DNA from: Acidobacteriota bacterium
Lineage (GTDB): Bacteria > Acidobacteriota > Aminicenantia > Aminicenantales > Saccharicenantaceae
Direction of reading: 5' to 3'
DNA length: 57,837 bases
NCBI GenBank assembly: GCA_029553365.1
Contig: JAKPCG010000233.1
Coordinates: forward strand, 1 to 57,837
Both the position numbers and the translations under genes were made by a program. This document shows, one piece after another, positions 17,372 to 25,328 of the stretch. Numbering within the stretch: position 1 is the first letter of the stretch; the number at the start of each line of letters is the position of its first letter. The notes beneath the pieces are model-generated. The model saw nothing but the letters and a program-made list of their open reading frames with translations, did no database searches and was not told where the DNA came from.

Positions 17372-18151
17372 ATGATCGACCTCCACTGTCACCTATTACC
17401 TGAATGGGACGACGGGCCGGAGTCCTGGGAAGAGGTTGACCGGATGATTGCTCTGGCGGTTGAAGATGGGACCGAAGCTATCTGTATAACTCCTCACTAT
17501 TTGCGTTTTTCCAGGCACGGGAACAATCCGGAAATTCTGCAGTCGAAATTTGAAGAATTTTTTGAAAGGTACAAAGACGAAACAAGAATCAGATTTTATC
17601 GTGGGGCAGAGGTGTTCGTTCATCCCGATATGATCAAGCATGTAAAGCGAGAAAACCTCAGTCTGAATGGCAGCGAATATGTGTTTGTCGAATTTCCGTC
17701 TGATCAGGTCCCGGCCGGGACTAAGGATCTATTTTACCGGATGATGCTGGCTGGTCTGACTCCGGTCATCAGTCATCCGGAAAGAAATGCTGTTTTTGGC
17801 AGCCAGCCCGAGCTTCTGTATGATCTAATTGGCCGTGGTTGTCTGGCTCAGGTTACAGCCATGAGTCTGACCGGGCAGTTTGGTACAGCTGTCTATAAAA
17901 GGTCAGAATTGTTTTTAAAAAATAACCTGGTGCAATTCATAGCGACCGATGCTCATGATTCAAAAAAAAGGAAGCCGGTGTTAAGCAAAGCAGTCAAGGT
18001 GGCCGCTTCACTGGTGGGAAAAGAAAAAGCCCAGGCCATGGTCGATGATATTCCTCTGGCCATTTTAAACAATGAGGTCATTCCGGATTGGGGTTCTCCT
18101 CTCAGGCCGGGCAAAGGTAGGCGGAGATTCTTCATTTTAGGAAGAAAATAA
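17372..18151 (+). CDS. PHP-family protein-tyrosine phosphatase (CpsB/YwqE type)
   Basis: A metal-dependent phosphatase of 259 residues expected to dephosphorylate the tyrosine tail of the adjacent Wzc-like kinase. The PHP fold is marked by DLHCHLLP, DDGP, TPHY, ISHPERN and TDAHD, which supply the metal ligands. This phosphatase class is typical of Gram-positive capsule loci and of some diderms, whereas enterobacteria use the unrelated Wzb type. It follows the kinase gene by three nt, so the pair is almost certainly co-expressed. Confidence 0.93.
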   Translation: MIDLHCHLLPEWDDGPESWEEVDRMIALAVEDGTEAICITPHYLRFSRHGNNPEILQSKFEEFFERYKDETRIRFYRGAEVFVHPDMIKHVKRENLSLNGSEYVFVEFPSDQVPAGTKDLFYRMMLAGLTPVISHPERNAVFGSQPELLYDLIGRGCLAQVTAMSLTGQFGTAVYKRSELFLKNNLVQFIATDAHDSKKRKPVLSKAVKVAASLVGKEKAQAMVDDIPLAILNNEVIPDWGSPLRPGKGRRRFFILGRK

Positions 18152-18157
18152 AAAGAC

Positions 18158-18186
18158 TTGATTTTTTAAAATTTAGTTGTTATATT
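18158..18186 (+). promoter_or_regulatory. Promoter inside the polysaccharide cluster
   Basis: TTGATT (18158-18163) and TATATT (18181-18186) are 17 bp apart, just after the phosphatase gene and 20 nt before the ATG of the regulatory-domain protein. It would give the second half of the cluster its own transcript. Confidence 0.55.
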
Positions 18187-18206
18187 TTCTTGAAAGGGAG
18201 GTCAAA

Positions 18207-18752
18207 ATGCTCCGAAAAGAAATTTTTCGTTCTCCAGCCTTGCTGGTTCTGACTATTTTTTCTTTCATGTTGATTATGCTGCCGGTAGAATCTCTGGCTC
18301 AATCCACGGCTCCGGCAGGCTCGCTGGTTGGCTTTATCTATGGTAGCGATATGAAGACGCCGGTTCAAAACGCAGTGGTAAAGATTCGCAATCTGGACAA
18401 TGGGCAGGAATATGCTTCTGGCCCGACTGATAATAGTGGTGCCTATAAGATTGGTCAGGTTAAGGAAGGCAAATATATTCTGGGCATCAATACTCCAAAT
18501 GGTGACTACAATTTTGATTATGTCCTGGTGGTTAAGGGCGGAGAGATGGGCAAACTATCCCTGGCCTTGAAAAGCGGCGAAGCTGAAACTCTGAGTGCCC
18601 AGGGGCAAGAACGTCCAGCCGAGAAAGAAAAAGTTTCATTCTTCAGGACACCAGCCGGCATAGCTGTTCTGATGGTAGCCACCACTCTGGCTCTTTACGG
18701 CGTTTTTAAGCTGCTGGAAGGCGAAGAAGAAGCTTCACCCACCAAAAAATAA
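18207..18752 (+). CDS. Secreted carboxypeptidase-regulatory-like domain protein
   Basis: About 181 residues. The track begins at TTG 18177, but ATG 18207 follows an AGGGAGGT ribosome site by four nt and directly begins a signal peptide, so it is preferred. After cleavage near SLAQ, residues about 37-105 form a carboxypeptidase-regulatory-like (Ig-type, transthyretin-like) beta-sandwich: GSLVGFIYGSDMKTPVQNA and GAYKIGQVKEGKYILGI. A C-terminal membrane helix (TPAGIAVLMVATTLALYGVF) and short acidic tail anchor it. Such domains often bind carbohydrate or act as structural modules. Its exact role in polysaccharide secretion is unknown. Confidence 0.85.
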   Translation: MLRKEIFRSPALLVLTIFSFMLIMLPVESLAQSTAPAGSLVGFIYGSDMKTPVQNAVVKIRNLDNGQEYASGPTDNSGAYKIGQVKEGKYILGINTPNGDYNFDYVLVVKGGEMGKLSLALKSGEAETLSAQGQERPAEKEKVSFFRTPAGIAVLMVATTLALYGVFKLLEGEEEASPTKK

Positions 18753-18871
18753 AGTCAGGCAAAAAAGCAAAATCTAATTAATCAGTTCCGCCGGGTTCTA
18801 AATCTCGAGTCAGAGAGTTTATCTTCCACTTGTTCTTTTATTTTAGCCTGCCTTTTATATAATAAAAAATA

Positions 18872-20320
18872 ATGAACTGGTTGTTAGTCGCTCTGTGTCT
18901 GATTGCGGTTTTTTTACCCTTGCCATTTGGCGGGAATATCGAATGGGCAATTTTTGGGTTTGAACTCAGCGTCTTTATTATTTGTTTGCTATATCTACTA
19001 GCCCGAGATAGCAGAAACTCAAAAATTCGATCTAAACCTGAAGAAAAAAGAATCATTCCGTTAATACCATGGTGTTTGATTATCATCTTTTTAATGGCTG
19101 GATTGTTTCAGATCATTCCTCTGCCGGCAGCGGCCATCCAGAGACTATCTCCGGTCGGCTATAACTGGAGACAGACGCTGGTTTCCTCGGGCCTGGTCGA
19201 ACAATCCCGGCTAAGATGGCAAACCATTTCTCTATCACCGGCCGACAGTCTTTACGAGCTGGCCAAATATTTAGCCTATGGTCTCTTTGCCTGGCTGCTC
19301 GCCAGGGCTATTAATACGAGGAAAAAGGCTACTGCCTTAACTCTGACTTTGATAGGAGCAGGTGTTTTCCAGTCGCTTTATGGACTTTCTGAGCATTTTA
19401 GTGGCAGCCATCGGATATTTACCTGGGTAAATAGATACTATGCTGGCAGTGCTTTTGGTACTTTTGTCAACCGCGATCATTATTCAGCTTTTCTCGAAAT
19501 GATTTTTCCCTTGAGCCTCGGTTATTTTCTGGCCAGGGCTGATTATTTTGGCTGGCCTTCTGGACTGTCCTTAAGACAGAAAATTGCCTGGTTTGGGCAG
19601 GAGAAATTGCAAAAATCGATTTTATTTATTCTGCCGCCGCTCATCATTGGGGTCGGCCTTTTTTTCTCCCGCTGCCGTTCGGGGATTATTATTTTTCTGC
19701 TGACTTTTTTCTTGATCCTTCTTTTGCTGTCAGTAAGCAGCGTTACCGGCAAAAGAAAGACAGAGAGAAGGCTGGTTTATACGATTATTCTGGTCGTTTT
19801 GATTGGGGTCATACTGATTGGCATCCAGCCCATCCTGGAAAGATTTACCAACCAGAAACTACTGGATGAAAGTCGCTGGCTGTATTATCAGTATACCCTT
19901 GGTTTGATAAAAGACTACCCTTATCTGGGTTCTGGCCTCGGGACATATGTAAAAGCTATCAATCATTATCTTGGAAAAGACTTTTATGTCATTATTAATC
20001 ATGCCCACAATGATTACCTGGAAATGCTGGGGGAAGCTGGCCTGATTGGTGGCGGGGCTCTAATTCTCAGCGGGTTTTTATTATTGGGGTTGGGGGTTAA
20101 ACGTTATTTTAGGACCCGCGATTCGCTAACCCGCGGTATTTCTCTGGGGGCCCTGATGGGGGTGGCGGCTCTATTCCTCCACAGTTTGACCGATTTTAGC
20201 CTTAGAATGCCGGGCAATGCTGTTGTCTGGCTATCTTTGTTTGTTCTTTGCCTTAAGGTCCCGCTGCTCAGCCCAGCTCAATACTACAGCGGAGAGCGGG
20301 AAGAGGATAAAGATGACTGA
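18872..20320 (+). CDS. O-antigen ligase/polymerase family membrane protein (Wzy_C)
   Basis: A polytopic membrane protein of 482 residues with roughly eleven hydrophobic segments. The large periplasmic loop contains NRDHYSAFLEM, and the Wzy_C/WaaL signature HAHNDYLEMLGEAGLIG lies near the end. Members join or polymerise undecaprenyl-linked glycans in the periplasm. In this cluster it is more likely the polymerase of the exported polysaccharide than the LPS ligase, but sequence alone cannot tell. No ribosome site is visible; a TATAAT-like element lies only eight nt before the ATG, so the message may be leaderless. The stop overlaps the start of the next gene. Confidence 0.9.
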   Translation: MNWLLVALCLIAVFLPLPFGGNIEWAIFGFELSVFIICLLYLLARDSRNSKIRSKPEEKRIIPLIPWCLIIIFLMAGLFQIIPLPAAAIQRLSPVGYNWRQTLVSSGLVEQSRLRWQTISLSPADSLYELAKYLAYGLFAWLLARAINTRKKATALTLTLIGAGVFQSLYGLSEHFSGSHRIFTWVNRYYAGSAFGTFVNRDHYSAFLEMIFPLSLGYFLARADYFGWPSGLSLRQKIAWFGQEKLQKSILFILPPLIIGVGLFFSRCRSGIIIFLLTFFLILLLLSVSSVTGKRKTERRLVYTIILVVLIGVILIGIQPILERFTNQKLLDESRWLYYQYTLGLIKDYPYLGSGLGTYVKAINHYLGKDFYVIINHAHNDYLEMLGEAGLIGGGALILSGFLLLGLGVKRYFRTRDSLTRGISLGALMGVAALFLHSLTDFSLRMPGNAVVWLSLFVLCLKVPLLSPAQYYSGEREEDKDD

Positions 20321-20987
20321 GAAAGCCGAACGCAGCTCAAGAGGGAAAAAGATTTTCCTCATATTTGTCTGCCTGGCCGGTCTGACTGTATCTATCTGCT
20401 CATACCTGGGGTACTATTATTTCAATCTTTATCAGTCTGAAAGACGCACCATGCGCAGCCTGGAAAGAGACTTTGAACAATTACAGGCGCGACTGCAAAA
20501 AGCGGTTAACTGGTATCCTTCACCTGAATTTTATTTGGAGCTCGGCCGGCTGCGTTTGCTCAGAGCCATGGCAGAAATCGAATTTGGCCAGCCAGAAGAG
20601 AGTGATTTGTATCTTAGTCAGGCCTCAGAGGTTTTAAAGCAGGCTATTTATCTAAGGCCGGTTGATTACTCTGCTTTCTGGGAACTCAGCAAGGTCTATT
20701 TTCTGATGAACTATCCTTTGCCTGTATATGCTGACAAAGGCCGCCAGCTCTGCTGGGAGGCCATCAAAAGGGCTCCCCATGACGAGTTTCTCATCAGCAA
20801 TGCCCTGATTGTTTTTTTTGAGCAGTGGCTCCTTCTCTCTGAGGAAGAGAAGACCAATGTTAAGCAGAAGATAAAAGATATGGAGATGGCCAATCCTAGC
20901 TTTCTTGAACGTTTTAAGAGGAAATGGCGAGCGGGACATGGAGATGAGACAGAACTGGCTTCCTACCTTGGCGAATTAGGCTTTTAG
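20313..20987 (+). CDS. Membrane-anchored helical-repeat protein of the polysaccharide cluster
   Basis: About 224 residues. The track ORF starts inside the previous gene; ATG 20313 (MTEKAERSS) follows GAGG by six nt and overlaps the ligase stop, so it is preferred. A single membrane helix (about 17-37) is followed by a helical domain with TPR-like spacing: FYLELGRLRLLRAM, LKQAIYLRPVDYSAFWELSKVYFL and CWEAIKRAPHDEFLISNAL. No enzymatic motif is visible. It is coupled to the O-antigen ligase gene, and such proteins commonly partner Wzy-type polymerases, which is inference here. Confidence 0.85.
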   Translation: MTEKAERSSRGKKIFLIFVCLAGLTVSICSYLGYYYFNLYQSERRTMRSLERDFEQLQARLQKAVNWYPSPEFYLELGRLRLLRAMAEIEFGQPEESDLYLSQASEVLKQAIYLRPVDYSAFWELSKVYFLMNYPLPVYADKGRQLCWEAIKRAPHDEFLISNALIVFFEQWLLLSEEEKTNVKQKIKDMEMANPSFLERFKRKWRAGHGDETELASYLGELGF

Positions 20988-21048
20988 TCTGTAAATCATT
21001 TATTCTTTCACAGTTAATTATTCTCAAGTAGAACCTGGGACCAGAGGA

Positions 21049-21123
21049 TCAGTCTTCTGGCCGGTTGATTATAGATGACTAGAAAGCGTTAGTTTTTATC
21101 AGAACAGGGCTCCAGAAGACTGA
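21049..21123. repeat. 12-bp perfect inverted repeat
   Basis: TCAGTCTTCTGG (21049-21060) and its exact reverse complement CCAGAAGACTGA (21112-21123) flank 51 bp in the 205-bp gap between the polysaccharide cluster and mpg. There is no T-run after the right arm, so it is not a typical terminator, and no transposase is near. Confidence 0.6.
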
Positions 21124-21192
21124 CAGCACGGCCGGAAAAAATAACTAAAAGCAGCTATAATAATAGGCCAGAATAAAAATATTAGATTAATC

Positions 21193-21777
21193 ATGAGAAG
21201 CAGAAGGTTAGGCAGGAAATTTTATCAACAGCCGACTTTAACAGTAGCTCGGGAGCTGCTGGGCAAGTATCTGGTGAGAAAAGTCGGTTCGAAAAAACTG
21301 GTCGGTAAGATTATTGAAACGGAGGCTTATATAGGACCCAGGGATAAAGCTTCACATGCTTACGGAGGCAAGGTAACTCCCCGCAACAGGGTTGAATATG
21401 AGGAGGGTGGGCATGTATATATTTATCTCGTGTATGGCCTATACTGGCAGTTGAATATTATCACCAGCCGGGCGGGGAAACCGGAATGTGTCTTAATCAG
21501 AGCGCTGGAAGTGCCGGGGGAAGATAAGAACGTGGCCTCCGGGCCGGGCAAGTTATGCAGTTATCTGCAGCTAGATAAGTCTTTTTACGGAGAAGATTTA
21601 ACCAGATCAAAAAGAATCTGGATTGAGGATAGGGGAGAGACGGTTAGTCCTGCTCAAATCCAAAGGACGCCCAGAATAGGAATTGATTATGCCGGGCCTT
21701 ACTGGTCCCGGAAAAAATGGCGGTTTCTGGTTAAACCAGAAAAAAATAAGAAACAGGCAAAAAGGAAAGAAAAATGA
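21193..21777 (+). CDS. mpg: DNA-3-methyladenine glycosylase (AAG/MPG family)
   Basis: Removes alkylated purines from DNA to begin base-excision repair. The 194-residue protein has the AAG-family signatures: ELLGKYLVR, the catalytic Glu in KIIETEAYIGPRDKASHA, HVYIYLVYGLYWQLNI, and ASGPGKLC. Length is normal for bacterial members. The end of the gene overlaps the start of the GH5 gene by four nt, an odd functional pairing. A TATAAT at 21156-21161 lies upstream; no clear ribosome site is present. Confidence 0.96.
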   Translation: MRSRRLGRKFYQQPTLTVARELLGKYLVRKVGSKKLVGKIIETEAYIGPRDKASHAYGGKVTPRNRVEYEEGGHVYIYLVYGLYWQLNIITSRAGKPECVLIRALEVPGEDKNVASGPGKLCSYLQLDKSFYGEDLTRSKRIWIEDRGETVSPAQIQRTPRIGIDYAGPYWSRKKWRFLVKPEKNKKQAKRKEK

Positions 21778-22943
21778 CCGGGAAAAAAAGAAAATTAACA
21801 GTTCTTTTGATTTTAATTCTGGTTCTGCTGGCTAATTCTTACGGCGCTCAGGTCCAGATCCAGGGAGGCCAGGCCTCGGTTTCAGCCAGTCGCTATAGCC
21901 ATTTTCTTCGCGGAATAAATTTGCCTTACTGGTTCTGGCTTAACCAGGGTAAGGTGCAACCACTGGAAAAAAGGTTTTCCTCAGCCGATCTCAACCTGAT
22001 CAAAGAACTGGGCCTGACCTTTGTCCGGATTCCCGTTGATATGGCTAATATTTATGATCCACAGCGGAAAGACAAACTCAATCCAGTTGCCCTCCAGATT
22101 TTACTCTCAGGGATAGAAAAGATCCTGAAAAGTGGCCTGGCGGTAAATTTTGATCTCCACAGCATTTCACAGGAGGCCGGTGGTTCCAATTATTCCGGTC
22201 CACTTGGACAGGATGAAAAATTCACCGCTGAATTTGTTAATTTCTGGCAGCGGCTGGCTGAAAAGCTGGCTATCTTCGACCCGGACAGAATGCTGATAGA
22301 ACCAATGAATGAACCTGTTTTCCTGGGTGAAGAATATAAATGGCCGCCAATTCAGAAAGAATTGCTTCAAGCTATAAGAAAAATATTGCCTGAACATACT
22401 CTTCTAGCGACAGGTGCCTTCTGGTCAAATCTCCCGGGATTGCTCGCCTTAGAGCCAGTTGATGATCCTAATGTCTGGTATAACTTCCATTTTTATGAGC
22501 CTCATATCTTTACCCATCAGGGGGCAACCTGGGGGGAAGGCTATGAGAAATATCTCAGACAGGTACCTTACCCATCCTCCCCGGAGTCGGTTGAACAGGC
22601 CATTTTGCTGGTCCAGGATGAAACTTTGAAGCAATATTTGCGGGCCTATGGGGAACAACGATGGAACGGTCAAAAGATAGAGGCAGAAATTCTAAAAGCC
22701 GTAGCCTGGGCAGAAAAATATGGAGTCAGATTGCTGTGTAACGAATTTGGTGCCTATCGAGACTATTGTTTGCCGCCTTTCCGGCAGGCCTGGATAAAGG
22801 ATGTCAGGCTGGCACTCGAGAAGTATCAAATTGGTTGGGCTATGTGGGAGTTTGATGGGAGTTTTGGCCTGGTATTCCGTAAAGATGGACGACCAATCGT
22901 CGATAAAGCTCTGGCCTCAGCCCTGGGCTTAAGGCTCAGATGA
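21774..22943 (+). CDS. Secreted glycoside hydrolase family 5 (cellulase-like)
   Basis: A 389-residue exported glycosidase. The signal peptide ends around NSYGAQ. The (beta/alpha)8 barrel starts with FLRGINLPYW and carries the GH5 features FVRIPVD, FDLHS, the acid/base in EPMNEP (about residue 180), HFYEPHIF, and the nucleophile Glu in LLCNEFGAYR near residue 325, followed by WAMWEFDGSFG. These fit clan A retaining enzymes. The substrate could be a beta-glucan or beta-mannan. It may act on environmental polysaccharide or trim the exported polymer of the upstream cluster. Its ATG overlaps the mpg stop. Confidence 0.93.
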   Translation: MTGKKRKLTVLLILILVLLANSYGAQVQIQGGQASVSASRYSHFLRGINLPYWFWLNQGKVQPLEKRFSSADLNLIKELGLTFVRIPVDMANIYDPQRKDKLNPVALQILLSGIEKILKSGLAVNFDLHSISQEAGGSNYSGPLGQDEKFTAEFVNFWQRLAEKLAIFDPDRMLIEPMNEPVFLGEEYKWPPIQKELLQAIRKILPEHTLLATGAFWSNLPGLLALEPVDDPNVWYNFHFYEPHIFTHQGATWGEGYEKYLRQVPYPSSPESVEQAILLVQDETLKQYLRAYGEQRWNGQKIEAEILKAVAWAEKYGVRLLCNEFGAYRDYCLPPFRQAWIKDVRLALEKYQIGWAMWEFDGSFGLVFRKDGRPIVDKALASALGLRLR

Positions 22944-22968
22944 TAACCTTCTGAAGCTTGAAACTTGT

Positions 22969-23409
22969 TCAGCCCGAGATCAAAACTTTATAAGTGTCGC
23001 AGATCTCTTTGAATTTGTCTTTGACTGCCTGAGGCAGTGAAGAAGATGAGATGCGAGGGAAAAGTTTCAGCCGGGAAATTTGTTCTAGATAGCGTTCAAC
23101 CTCATCATTTTTTCCTAACTGATAAGCAGATACAGTTAGATAAACATAGGCCTGGCCAAGGAGGTCTGGTTCGTCGAGCAGCCCGAAAGCAGCAATCTTA
23201 AAATTTTCAAAGGCTTTTTTGTAGTCTCCCCGATCAAAGTTAATTTTCGCTTCTTCGAACACTTTGAGGTAGAAAGGGTCTATAACCGGCTGCCGGCCTG
23301 GTGAAGCTGCCTGGGCGACCAATTGGCTGCTGCTACCGGCCAGGCAGGTAATAAACAGACCCAGCATAAGTGTTAATATAAAATACCTTTTCAGGCGACA
23401 AGCTTTCAA
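22969..23409 (-). CDS. Exported TPR-like small protein
   Basis: About 146 residues. The ORF track starts 24 codons earlier, but a GGAGGA ribosome site lies six nt before the TTG at 23409, which directly begins a signal peptide (MKACRLKRYFILTL...), so 23409 is preferred. The mature part contains one clear TPR-like helical pair, AKINFDRGDYKKAFENFKIAAFG, and a second at AYVYLTVSAYQLGKNDEVERYLEQI. There is no catalytic motif. It is convergent with the GH5 gene and divergent from the atp cluster, and is probably a periplasmic scaffold. Confidence 0.85.
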   Translation of the reverse strand: MKACRLKRYFILTLMLGLFITCLAGSSSQLVAQAASPGRQPVIDPFYLKVFEEAKINFDRGDYKKAFENFKIAAFGLLDEPDLLGQAYVYLTVSAYQLGKNDEVERYLEQISRLKLFPRISSSSLPQAVKDKFKEICDTYKVLISG

Positions 23410-23541
23410 TTTTCTTCCTCCATGGCTGACCAGACTTTTACCCTTTTCCTGTTGATAAAAAAGCCGGCTAAGACTTATCATTTAGTATATTATATTAATT
23501 ATTGCAAGCCAAAGGCAATTTTAATCAAAGGAGCAGAATAC

Positions 23542-23787
23542 TTGGCCCGTCCTGATTTTAAAAAAATGGCTGCTATCTCTTCCCTGGCGCTAATTCTACC
23601 CTCATCAATTGCGGTCGGACTGACGATAGGTTATCTTCTGGACCGCTGGTTTAAAACTGAGCCTTATATGTTGCTTATCTGGCTCCTGTTCGGGATAATA
23701 TCAGGCTTGATGAGCCTTTTTCGAGGAATAAAAAAATATTTAAAGGAAAACGAGCTGGCGGAGGGCAATGAGCGGGCCGGCAAATAG
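23542..23787 (+). CDS. AtpZ/AtpI-type ATP synthase accessory membrane protein
   Basis: A small protein of about 81 residues with two membrane helices (ISSLALILPSSIAVGLTIGYLLD and PYMLLIWLLFGIISGLMSLF), matching the AtpZ family that precedes F0 genes and has been linked to Mg2+/ion handling and c-ring assembly. The track begins at ATG 23422, inside the divergent gene's leader; the in-frame TTG at 23542 is eight nt after AAAGGAG and gives the expected length, so it is preferred. It is the first gene of the atpZ-I-B-E group. Confidence 0.87.
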   Translation: MARPDFKKMAAISSLALILPSSIAVGLTIGYLLDRWFKTEPYMLLIWLLFGIISGLMSLFRGIKKYLKENELAEGNERAGK

Positions 23788-23801
23788 ACGGCAGGTATTA
23801 T

Positions 23802-24203
23802 ATGGAAGAAAAAGAATCAGCTGAACTGTTTGAAAAATCTTTAAAAAGAATTCCAGTGGAAACGATAGCGCTGGGCTGTCTGGCTTCAATTCTGGGTTTA
23901 ATCTTTTTTGATCTGATTTCGGCCGCCTTACTGGTGGCCGGAGCCCTGGTAGCAGCGGCTGGCTTTATCAGCCTGAGATCTTTTGTCAATCGCTATGTCT
24001 TTCGAGAAAAAACCGTCTTCAGGAAGCGAGCTTTAATCCTTTACAGCCTCCGCCTTTTATTGATTTGCCTGGTCTTTTTGGCTATAATTTTTATCTTTAG
24101 AAGTAAGGTAATCGCTTTTGTCGCCGGCTTTTCCTCGTTGGTAGTGGCCGTCTTGATCGAAGCTATCAGAAATCTGGTGAACATAAGGCAATGGAAGGCT
24201 TAG
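23802..24203 (+). CDS. atpI: ATP synthase subunit I-like protein
   Basis: A 133-residue membrane protein with four hydrophobic segments and a basic loop (NRYVFREKTVFRKRALIL) between the second and third. Position just before atpB, size and topology identify it as the AtpI/subunit-I type factor that assists F0 assembly. Sequence conservation in this family is weak, so the call leans on context. Its end overlaps atpB by 13 nt. Confidence 0.82.
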   Translation: MEEKESAELFEKSLKRIPVETIALGCLASILGLIFFDLISAALLVAGALVAAAGFISLRSFVNRYVFREKTVFRKRALILYSLRLLLICLVFLAIIFIFRSKVIAFVAGFSSLVVAVLIEAIRNLVNIRQWKA

Positions 24204-24934
24204 AACACACTCTCCCCCTGGTTAATGGATTTAACCTGATTTTTGGCCCGGTGGTAGCTTTTATTTTGAGGATCTTTGGCCGGGAAGTTCAGGATCCATA
24301 CCATTTAATACCTGACTATATTGTCATGTGTATTATTGTGGTCATTCTATTGTCTGTTCTTCTTGGTGTCCTGGGGCGACGCTCGCAATTGATTCCCTCT
24401 AGAATCCAGGTGATACTGGAAGCAATCATTGACTTCTTTGAGGGAGTGATCGATGACACTATGGGGATAGCTGGAAGGAAATATCTACCCCTGGTAGGTT
24501 CAGTGGGTCTATTTATTGTCACTGCTAATCTGCTGGGCCTAATTCCAGGTTTTATGTCGCCGACCAGCAAGTTGAATGTGACCCTGGGCTGCGCTCTGGC
24601 TGTCTGGCTTTATTATCACTGGCAGGGAATCAAGACCTTAGGTCTTTTTGGTTATCTGAAACATTTTACCGGTGCCAATCCATTCCTAGCGCCGCTGCTC
24701 TTGCCGATCGAGATCATTTCTCATCTATCCAGGCCTATTTCATTGTCCATGCGTCTTTTTGGCAATATTTTTTCTGAAGAATTGTTAATTTTGATCATGC
24801 TTTCTATCATTCCCTATTTATTACCTTTGCCCTTTATGGCTATCGCTATTTTTACCGCTGTTATTCAGGCCTATGTTTTTGTGTTGCTAACCTGTATTTA
24901 TTTAGCCGGGGCAATTGAGGAAGAACAAGAATGA
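24191..24934 (+). CDS. atpB: F0F1 ATP synthase subunit a
   Basis: The stator channel subunit of F0, 247 residues, carrying ions to the c ring. The essential Arg is in RPISLSMRLFGN, the most conserved element of subunit a; PTSKLNVTLGCAL and the FTAVIQAYVFVLLTCIYLAGA ending are also typical. Five to six membrane helices are visible. It is followed directly by atpE. The genes for b, delta and the F1 subunits are not in this window. Confidence 0.97.
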   Translation: MEGLEHTLPLVNGFNLIFGPVVAFILRIFGREVQDPYHLIPDYIVMCIIVVILLSVLLGVLGRRSQLIPSRIQVILEAIIDFFEGVIDDTMGIAGRKYLPLVGSVGLFIVTANLLGLIPGFMSPTSKLNVTLGCALAVWLYYHWQGIKTLGLFGYLKHFTGANPFLAPLLLPIEIISHLSRPISLSMRLFGNIFSEELLILIMLSIIPYLLPLPFMAIAIFTAVIQAYVFVLLTCIYLAGAIEEEQE

Positions 24935-24964
24935 TTGAGAATATCACCCGAAGGAGAATTTTAC

Positions 24965-25300
24965 ATGACAAAAAAAGGTAAGATTTTAGCCCTGCTGTCT
25001 TTTGTCCTGCTGGTTTCTTTTAGCCCGCTGGCTGCTCAGACAGTAGATCCGGCTCGTGCTTCTTTATTTAAGCTGTCGCTAATCGTGGGTGGAGCGGTCA
25101 TTACAGTGGCCGTGGTAGCTGGAGCCTTTGGCCAGGCCAAGGCTATAACTTCAGCTTGTGAGAGTATATCTCGAAATCCGGCTGGCGGGCAGAACATCCG
25201 CGGCATTCTGATTTTTGGACTGGTGCTGATTGAAACTCTGGTTATTTATGCTCTGCTCATCACGATCATCATCCTTATGGTCAAATGGGGCGCTTACTGA
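24965..25300 (+). CDS. atpE: F0F1 ATP synthase subunit c with Na+-type ligands
   Basis: The ring-forming proteolipid. ATG 24965 follows GAAGGAG and is preferred over the track start at 24935. The 111-residue product has a signal-like N-terminal extension ending near LAAQ, then two membrane helices joined by the polar loop SISRNPAGG. The ion-binding Glu is E90 (LIETLVIY). Gln57 in helix one, Thr91 and Tyr95 occupy the positions of Gln32, Ser66 and Tyr70 that bind Na+ in the Ilyobacter enzyme, with identical 33- and 5-residue spacing; Val63 is replaced by Leu. The Gly-rich packing motif of helix one is largely replaced by Ala/Val. Na+ coupling is inferred. Confidence 0.95.
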   Translation: MTKKGKILALLSFVLLVSFSPLAAQTVDPARASLFKLSLIVGGAVITVAVVAGAFGQAKAITSACESISRNPAGGQNIRGILIFGLVLIETLVIYALLITIIILMVKWGAY

Positions 25301-25328
25301 TCGAGCTACCCTCCAGCTGACCTGATAG

